From Paramecium sonneborni (taxonomy: Eukaryota > Ciliophora > Oligohymenophorea > Peniculida > Parameciidae): a DNA stretch of 64,000 bases. Shown here piece by piece: positions 60,184 through 64,000 of the stretch (its first letter is position 1; every line of letters begins with the position of its first letter). The position numbers and the translations under genes were made by a program. The DNA is taken from positions 453,307-517,306 of the forward strand of contig CAJJDN010000014.1 of the NCBI GenBank assembly GCA_905182985.1. The letters run 5' to 3'. The notes under the pieces are model-generated. The model did no database searches. It was not told where the DNA came from and saw nothing but the letters and a program-made list of their open reading frames with translations.

Positions 60184-60697
60184 TTTAGTTGAAATATTTA
60201 ATATAAAAATTTTATTCAAACTTTATATTAAATATATAAAGAATTTTTTATCATACATTTATTCGCCAATCTACAAAAAAATTTGTATTAAAATTGTTTT
60301 TTATTTTGATCCTATGTACATCTTTTTGTAATTTAGATTTTTATATTTTCATCCATGATTTTTCATTTAAGTATTTATTAATACTTAAAAAAAAAACTTT
60401 ATTAATTAAAAAGGAAAGAAATAAAGAAAAAAAGATCTTTCAATCTATTACAAATTATTTATATTTGAATTTCAAATAATTAGATTCTTAAGACTAAAAA
60501 AAATTAATTATTATTGAATATAGATTGACAATTTTTTTTGGCTTATCCTTTTAATTTAAAATAATTTTTCTTAAGAACTTCCAAGATTATATTTTAAGAT
60601 TTTATTTATATTATTATCATGAATAATAATACTCAATCCATAATTATTCATATTAAAATTTTTTTATTTTAATTAAATAGAGTGAATAAATTTAATT
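60184..60697. other. Intergenic, AT-rich
   Basis: About 510 bp between two minus-strand genes. Only short frames and A/T runs; no gene supported. Confidence 0.5.
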
Positions 60698-61207
60698 TCA
60701 CCAATCAATCTTTGCACTTAAAACTTCTGATTTTCTTTACTTTTTTGCACTTTTTAGTAAATCTTTTTTAGAATATACACGTCTTTAACTACAGAATTTT
60801 TTTCTATATTATATTAATCTTTTTGGAATCGTAAGTGATATAGTTTAATTTTCTTACAATTCAATTGATAATTCAGATTAATTGGATTTTTAAGGTGAGA
60901 AATTACATTAACTAGGTAGTAAAAACTTTTGATAATGAGTTCTGTTTTGATTTTAATCTTGAGAGTTTTCTATTTTATCTTATTTAATTGGATCTATAAA
61001 TAATCCTTAGTAATTAGAGTAAAGAGGACTTTAATTTGATTTAAAAGAGTTAATACTAGAATAAGATGAAACTGAGCTTATAGTTTCTAAAACTTTTTTT
61101 GGATGATCTAAATAAACATTTTATTGAAAGCCAGATTTAAAATTGCATTAATCAACATGTAAGGATTATGTTTCTGTTATTGATTTACTCATACAAGAGG
61201 ATCCCAT
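60698..61207 (-). CDS. Small S/Q-rich protein with N-myristoylation-type start (169 aa)
   Basis: One exon, ATG 61207-61205, TGA 60700-60698. Starts MGSSCMSKSITETQ: Gly2, Ser/Cys nearby, fits dual lipidation. The body is S/N/Q-rich (ETISSVSSYSSINSFKSNQS) and ends with a basic segment (RRVYSKKDLLKSAKKQRK). No domain recognised. Probably a membrane-tethered, disordered adaptor (inference). Confidence 0.65.
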
Positions 61208-61256
61208 CTAATTGAAAATTGAGTTTTAATTTATAAATAATATGAAGTAAAGAATA

Positions 61257-61916
61257 TCACTTTTGGAAAAATGTTGGTAATTTAAACCCTTGCAATTATG
61301 CAAATTATCTAAAGCTTAGTAATGGTCCTTCAGGTTTGATTTAAATTAAATCATTTTATTTGGCCAAGCGAATTTTATTAAAATTAGCTTTTTCACTTAT
61401 TTGACTTAATAAATTGTTTGTTGAATGTATGAGATTATTAAATTTTTAATCACTCTCACATTATTTATTTTGTTTTAAATTGAATAAAGAACTACTCACA
61501 TCATTATTTAACTAGATATTGTTTTCAATTTTTTTTAGATGAAATCCTTATTTTTAAATTTTAGTATCAGAATTGTATGTAATTTGTGAGATTTATTTTG
61601 TATTTCGATATTTCTTTGAATCTATTTAAGTAAGCATAATTTCACTTCCTTTTGATCGTTATAATCGATTTGTCATAGATTAAGATCTTAATTTAATATC
61701 CTATCTTTCAGTCTATGGATAATTTTCAAATTTCAGACTAATATAATTGAATTAATACTTCTTGGATTTGATTTTATGATTATTATCAAAATTATTTAGG
61801 TTAGTAAGATTAAAATCAACTTATTGAGAATTTTATTTAACTTTATCAAAGATTTATTATAAAGAAATGGCTCTAATTTATTTTCTATTTTAAATGAATG
61901 GAAGATCTGAATTCAT
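61257..61916 (-). CDS. Hypothetical N/Q/K-rich protein (219 aa)
   Basis: One exon, ATG 61916-61914 (MNSDLPFIQNRKQIRA), TGA 61259-61257, 49 bp upstream of the next start on the same strand. Rich in N, Q, S, K; no membrane segment or domain. The final residues are LQGFKLPTFFQK. A spliced fusion with the downstream gene is possible but not required. Confidence 0.6.
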
Positions 61917-62078
61917 TTATGAAACTCTATATTTCTGAAAGTTTCCAACTAAATTATTCATAATTTATTATAATAATAATTAAATTAAAAAATATAATAA
62001 ATGTATCTACGTCATCGAAACAATGATATAAACCAATATAAAGATTATGTTTTAGAATCATTAATTTAAAATTACAAA

Positions 62079-62496
62079 ATGAAAAGTATCTTATTGATCA
62101 CATTATTGGCTTTGACATATACAGCAGATCCAGAATAATGTTTAAAAGAAAAATGTCCAAATGAATATGCAGCATGTTAAAAAGAAGTATTTGGTTGTGC
62201 TTCTGCTGCTATGAAATGTAAGAACTAATGTGGTGGTGATGATGCTTAATGTATGTTAGATTGTGCATTGGCTTCAAAAAATGCCAAACTTATAGCATTG
62301 TATTCTATAAACTATTTTTAGAGCTGAATGTGGACATGCAAATTGTTCAGAAGTGGCATTCACTTACTGTGATATTTAAATATGTGTAGAATCATTCAAA
62401 TAAGAATGTATGACATCACAAAGTTTATAATCATTCTAATGTGCTTCCACTTTCCTTTAAAGACATTCCGAATGTTAATGCATTATGGAATTTTGA
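62079..62496 (+). CDS. Secreted cysteine-rich small protein
   Basis: ATG 62079, TGA 62494-62496, intron 62300-62321 (22 nt, TAG). MKSILLITLLALTYTA is a signal peptide. The mature part has about 17 cysteines in evenly spaced pairs (CLKEKCPNEYAACQKEVFGC, KCKNQCGGDDAQCMLDC, ECGHANC, QCASTF, ECQCIMEF), so several disulfides. About 115 residues after splicing. It may be a secretory-granule or surface protein; no named family recognised. Confidence 0.75.
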
Positions 62497-63659
62497 AGTC
62501 CATTATAAGCAACGATATTTGTATGAATATTCAATTTTATACTAATATCTTTTAACTAAAATCCTAGTTTTATAAATATCTAATTTCGGTATTTCATAAC
62601 GTCATCAAGGTTTTATAAATAAAATCCAATATTAATTATATATATATATTATGAAAGCAATTTTTTTACAGTTAAAATATGCGCTTGTTTGATTTGCAGA
62701 TCTTTATGTTTGAGGAAAAATGTCTCAATGAAATTATTATTAGAAATAAGAATCTCTTCTTCTTCTATAATAATATATTATAATAACTTAATTGATTATG
62801 TTAATTTATTAAGAAACAAATTGTTTCATTGAGTTTTTTGTTTTTTTTATTTTTTATAAGCTCTTGTTATAAAGCGAAATGCTATTCATGATCTAAATTA
62901 TTTTACTTTTTATGCAATTTTCTTTAATGTTCTAATCAATAAAAAAAGAAATATTACTATTAAAACTAACTTAATAGGTTATTATTTGTTTTGATTTCTC
63001 TCTAAGACATACTGTATGTTAATTTCTTTGAAAAAAATTTCTTTAACATTATAAATTTCATTTAATTTATTTTAGTTTCAAATTATCTAACTTATTTCAA
63101 ATAGAACTGAGATCTTCTTATTATAAAAAATTATCTCATTTATAACTAATTGATATCTATAGATTATGCAAATAATTAATAATAAAAAACTTGTATAAAA
63201 AATTCATTATATTTTATTCACTCTTTTTTCTAAACTCTTCTAAATTTTTCAAATCTTCTTATAAAATTCAAACAATAATTATTTGATAAAATCATTATTC
63301 CATATTTGTCATATATTAAAAAAGATAATTAAAATGGTTATTGGAAATATAAAATATTTTAAATTAGCTCTAATCATTGAATAAAGATATATTAGAAATC
63401 ATATTATTATATTGATATAATGTTTGATGATTTTTAATTTTATCTTTCTATATAATTAGTCATTCATCCTAAATTGAGTTTTAGTAATGAAGTATAAGAT
63501 TAGCATTTTATGTTTAAAGATTAAAAATATTATTATTAGTCTTGATGTGTTTTTTTTAAGTATAAATTTATTTTTTATATATTAACATTATATTTTAATA
63601 ATGTAATTTTGGAATAGTTTTGAAGAGTAATAGTAATTTTAATTTGATATTATTTACAT
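62497..63659. other. Gene-free stretch
   Basis: About 1.16 kb, AT-rich, on both strands only short frames. No gene or structured RNA could be supported; it holds the upstream region of the DHHC gene. Confidence 0.45.
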
Positions 63660-64000
63660 ATGAAAATAGAAAGCACTGATTACAGAGTTCCATATTATTA
63701 AGTTTACAAGGGGAATTCTAAGCATTGTTTTTAAGGAAGGGTTGTAATGGGATATTCAAGGATAATGTTTTTCTTGACATTCACTTACCTAAACGTTATA
63801 TCCTTTTTATAATTATTGAGAATCTAACCTGAAAAAAAGTTATTTAATTTAGAGATAGCTTTTTTCATAATAACAGACATATTTATGTTATTAACTGTTT
63901 TTAGGGATCCAGGAAGAATACCAAGAATAAATTCTTAATTTTAAAAAGTATTTGATTAAATTGACTAAGTATTCTGAATGTTATTTGATTCCACATAAGC
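63660..64000 (+). CDS. DHHC-type palmitoyltransferase, N-terminal part (3' partial)
   Basis: ATG 63660, running off the right edge. The protein starts MKIESTDYRVPYYQVYKGNS, then two transmembrane helices (IMFFLTFTYLNVISFLQLL; LEIAFFIITDIFMLLTV) and FRDPGRIPR, the TDPGIIPR-like motif that precedes the DHHC-CRD in this family. The catalytic DHHC lies beyond the window. A TGA at about 63972 probably falls inside an intron starting gtattctgaatg near 63967. Family enzymes S-palmitoylate proteins at membranes. Confidence 0.72.

Noticed and set aside
1..64000. CRISPR arrays, tRNA/rRNA genes, telomeric repeats, prokaryotic operons
   Set aside because: Looked for; none seen. Repeats are low-complexity codon runs or contig overlaps.

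Overview
The window reads as a macronuclear (somatic) scaffold of a ciliate, most likely Paramecium or a close peniculine relative. The DNA is very AT-rich. Long frames appear only when TAA and TAG are read as glutamine and TGA is the sole stop. Genes are packed tightly, and most introns are tiny (about 19-30 nt, GTA...TAG). Standard-code ORFs in this sequence are almost all shadows of the real genes, so the models below were read with the ciliate code and spliced by hand. There are no prokaryotic-type operons, RBSs, CRISPR arrays or recognisable tRNA/rRNA genes.

Assembly: three single-N joins (6058, 8300, 17931) butt together contigs whose ends overlap but were not merged. About 1.0, 1.3 and 1.1 kb are therefore printed twice, giving repeated copies of PEX16, a 260-aa hypothetical gene, a RING gene and the start of a RING-H2 gene. 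The first overlap is not identical: the second copy carries a 552-bp insertion (6313-6864) bounded by TA, which looks like an internal eliminated sequence (IES) present in one contig and absent from the other. The insertion holds an open coding fragment of a CENP-B/Tc5-type helix-turn-helix protein. An intact, stand-alone paralogue of that protein lies at 13503-14243 in the same scaffold.

Layout: 1-5 kb: crystallin-like/furin-like protein (partial), Cys-rich protein, Q-rich protein, NF-YC histone-fold factor. 5-10 kb: PEX16 and a hypothetical protein, in duplicated contig ends with the IES. 10-16.6 kb: acid sphingomyelinase-like phosphodiesterase, Tubby-like protein, HTH (CENP-B) protein, Kelch protein. 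17-24 kb: four RING-type ubiquitin-ligase-like genes (RING, RING-H2, RBR, RINGv+FHA) and a K/Q-rich protein. 24-30 kb: SF-assemblin, a large Q/P-rich prion-like protein with an RS segment, calcyphosin-like EF-hand protein, protein kinase. 30-37 kb: condensin subunit CAP-D2, TLDc protein with a myristoylation signal, FAM135-type esterase. 37-45 kb: three small K/Q-rich proteins, an ULK-like kinase, a broken coiled-coil gene, an LMBR1-family membrane protein. 45-49 kb: a small protein and a gene-poor stretch. 49-60 kb: dynein light chain, long coiled-coil protein, TBCC-domain protein, WDR82/Swd2-like WD40 protein, eIF2-alpha-kinase-like pseudokinase, and a very large zinc-binding protein resembling the UBR4 C-terminus. 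60-64 kb: two small Q-rich proteins (one MGSSC...), a secreted Cys-rich protein and the start of a DHHC palmitoyltransferase.

The genes do not form one pathway; this is a sample of ordinary ciliate housekeeping and cytoskeletal genes. The most interesting signals are the IES/HTH pair and a set of introns that fit only if they end in AAG rather than TAG.
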